Source: Salvelinus alpinus (lineage: Eukaryota > Chordata > Actinopteri > Salmoniformes > Salmonidae). Taken from it: a stretch of 64,000 nt of DNA. Under the pieces are notes generated by a model. The model made no database searches, was not told the origin of the DNA, and saw only the letters and a program-made list of their open reading frames with translations. This document shows positions 63,608 to 64,000 of the stretch, piece by piece. The translations under genes were made by a program, and so were the position numbers. The stretch covers positions 11,904,690 to 11,968,689 of the forward strand of contig NC_092092.1 in NCBI RefSeq assembly GCF_045679555.1, read 5' to 3'. How positions within the stretch are numbered: the stretch's first letter is position 1; each line of letters opens with the position of its first letter.

Positions 63608-64000
63608 CACAGACATTTTTATTGATTAGCATTAGGTATAAACTGAACTGTGTTCTCGTGTCAACAAACATTCTGTTTTTACTGGACATCTTCATAGGTT
63701 TAGAAAACTATGAGAAATAAACAGCACAGGAAGTGTCAATTATTGCTTAGCAACGGCTAAGGAGGAGAAAGTGGCGCTCTCGGGAGGTTAAGACAGAAAT
63801 CGTATTGGCCCAACTCTCTCTCTATATATGACTGTTTATCTATGTTACGTCTGCTCCATTCAACTTTTGGTTGTCATGGTATTTCTTTGCATATTTGTAG
63901 GCAAAATGAGAACCAGTTATGTGTACTTTTCAACAAATATGTATTGTTGCATGTCATAGAAACGACTAATCTAAACATACTGTCATGGTGAACAGCAATG
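63608..64000. other. Intron or intergenic, nothing recognised
   Basis: No exon or repeat seen up to the window edge. Confidence 0.5.

Overview
This is a vertebrate window, almost certainly from a salmonid fish. It holds widely spaced GT-AG exons of one large gene, all on the minus strand, set in introns and intergenic DNA packed with Tc1-like elements, tRNA-derived SINEs of the salmonid type, RSg-1/L2-like LINE tails, short foldback elements and solo LTRs. There are no bacterial-style operons, CRISPR arrays or rRNA/tRNA genes.

Host gene. I reconstruct 27 coding exons, 39185 down to 325, of collagen alpha-1(XXI) (col21a1), a FACIT collagen. Reading 5' to 3' on the minus strand they are: a signal-peptide exon, one exon for the von Willebrand A domain with an intact metal-binding site, four exons for the TSPN/laminin-G-like domain, a 9-nt microexon, the Cys-rich linker, the interrupted Gly-X-Y helix (mostly 54-bp exons), and the CDHC hinge. 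All splice phases are compatible and give about 874 codons. Two stretches checked triplet by triplet against human COL21A1 as I remember it have the same number of Gly-X-Y triplets (22 and 43), so I think no exon is missing. The gene runs off the left edge in phase 1.

Right end. At 62398-62975, about 23 kb upstream of the col21a1 start and on the same strand, lie two exons with the C-terminal end of a FACIT helix, a CX4C motif and a stop codon. Their pattern of helix interruptions and their entry phase fit the two exons that would be expected to follow the left-edge exon. Either a second col21a1 copy lies in tandem upstream or the assembly has displaced the gene's last exons. This is the most important point to resolve.

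Mobile DNA, left to right: a decayed Tc1 (2.1-3.7 kb); a 1-kb solo LTR with internal 158-bp repeats (5.5-6.6 kb); a deeply nested complex (14.7-20.3 kb) of an inverted-repeat element, SINEs, two Tc1 elements, a LINE tail and a solo LTR; foldback elements (22.5-27.1 kb); a three-level nest between two TSPN exons (30.2-31.0 kb); a Tc1 carrying a LINE and a long hairpin (31.75-35.5 kb); a solo LTR carrying a Tc1 (44.6-46.6 kb); LINE copies (46.7-47.8 and 49.4-53.9 kb); a solo LTR (54.56-54.97 kb); and a Tc1 carrying an apparently young LTR element with paired LTRs and a long repeat-rich reading frame (56.6-61.0 kb). Family names for mobile elements come from recognition and memory, not from a database search.
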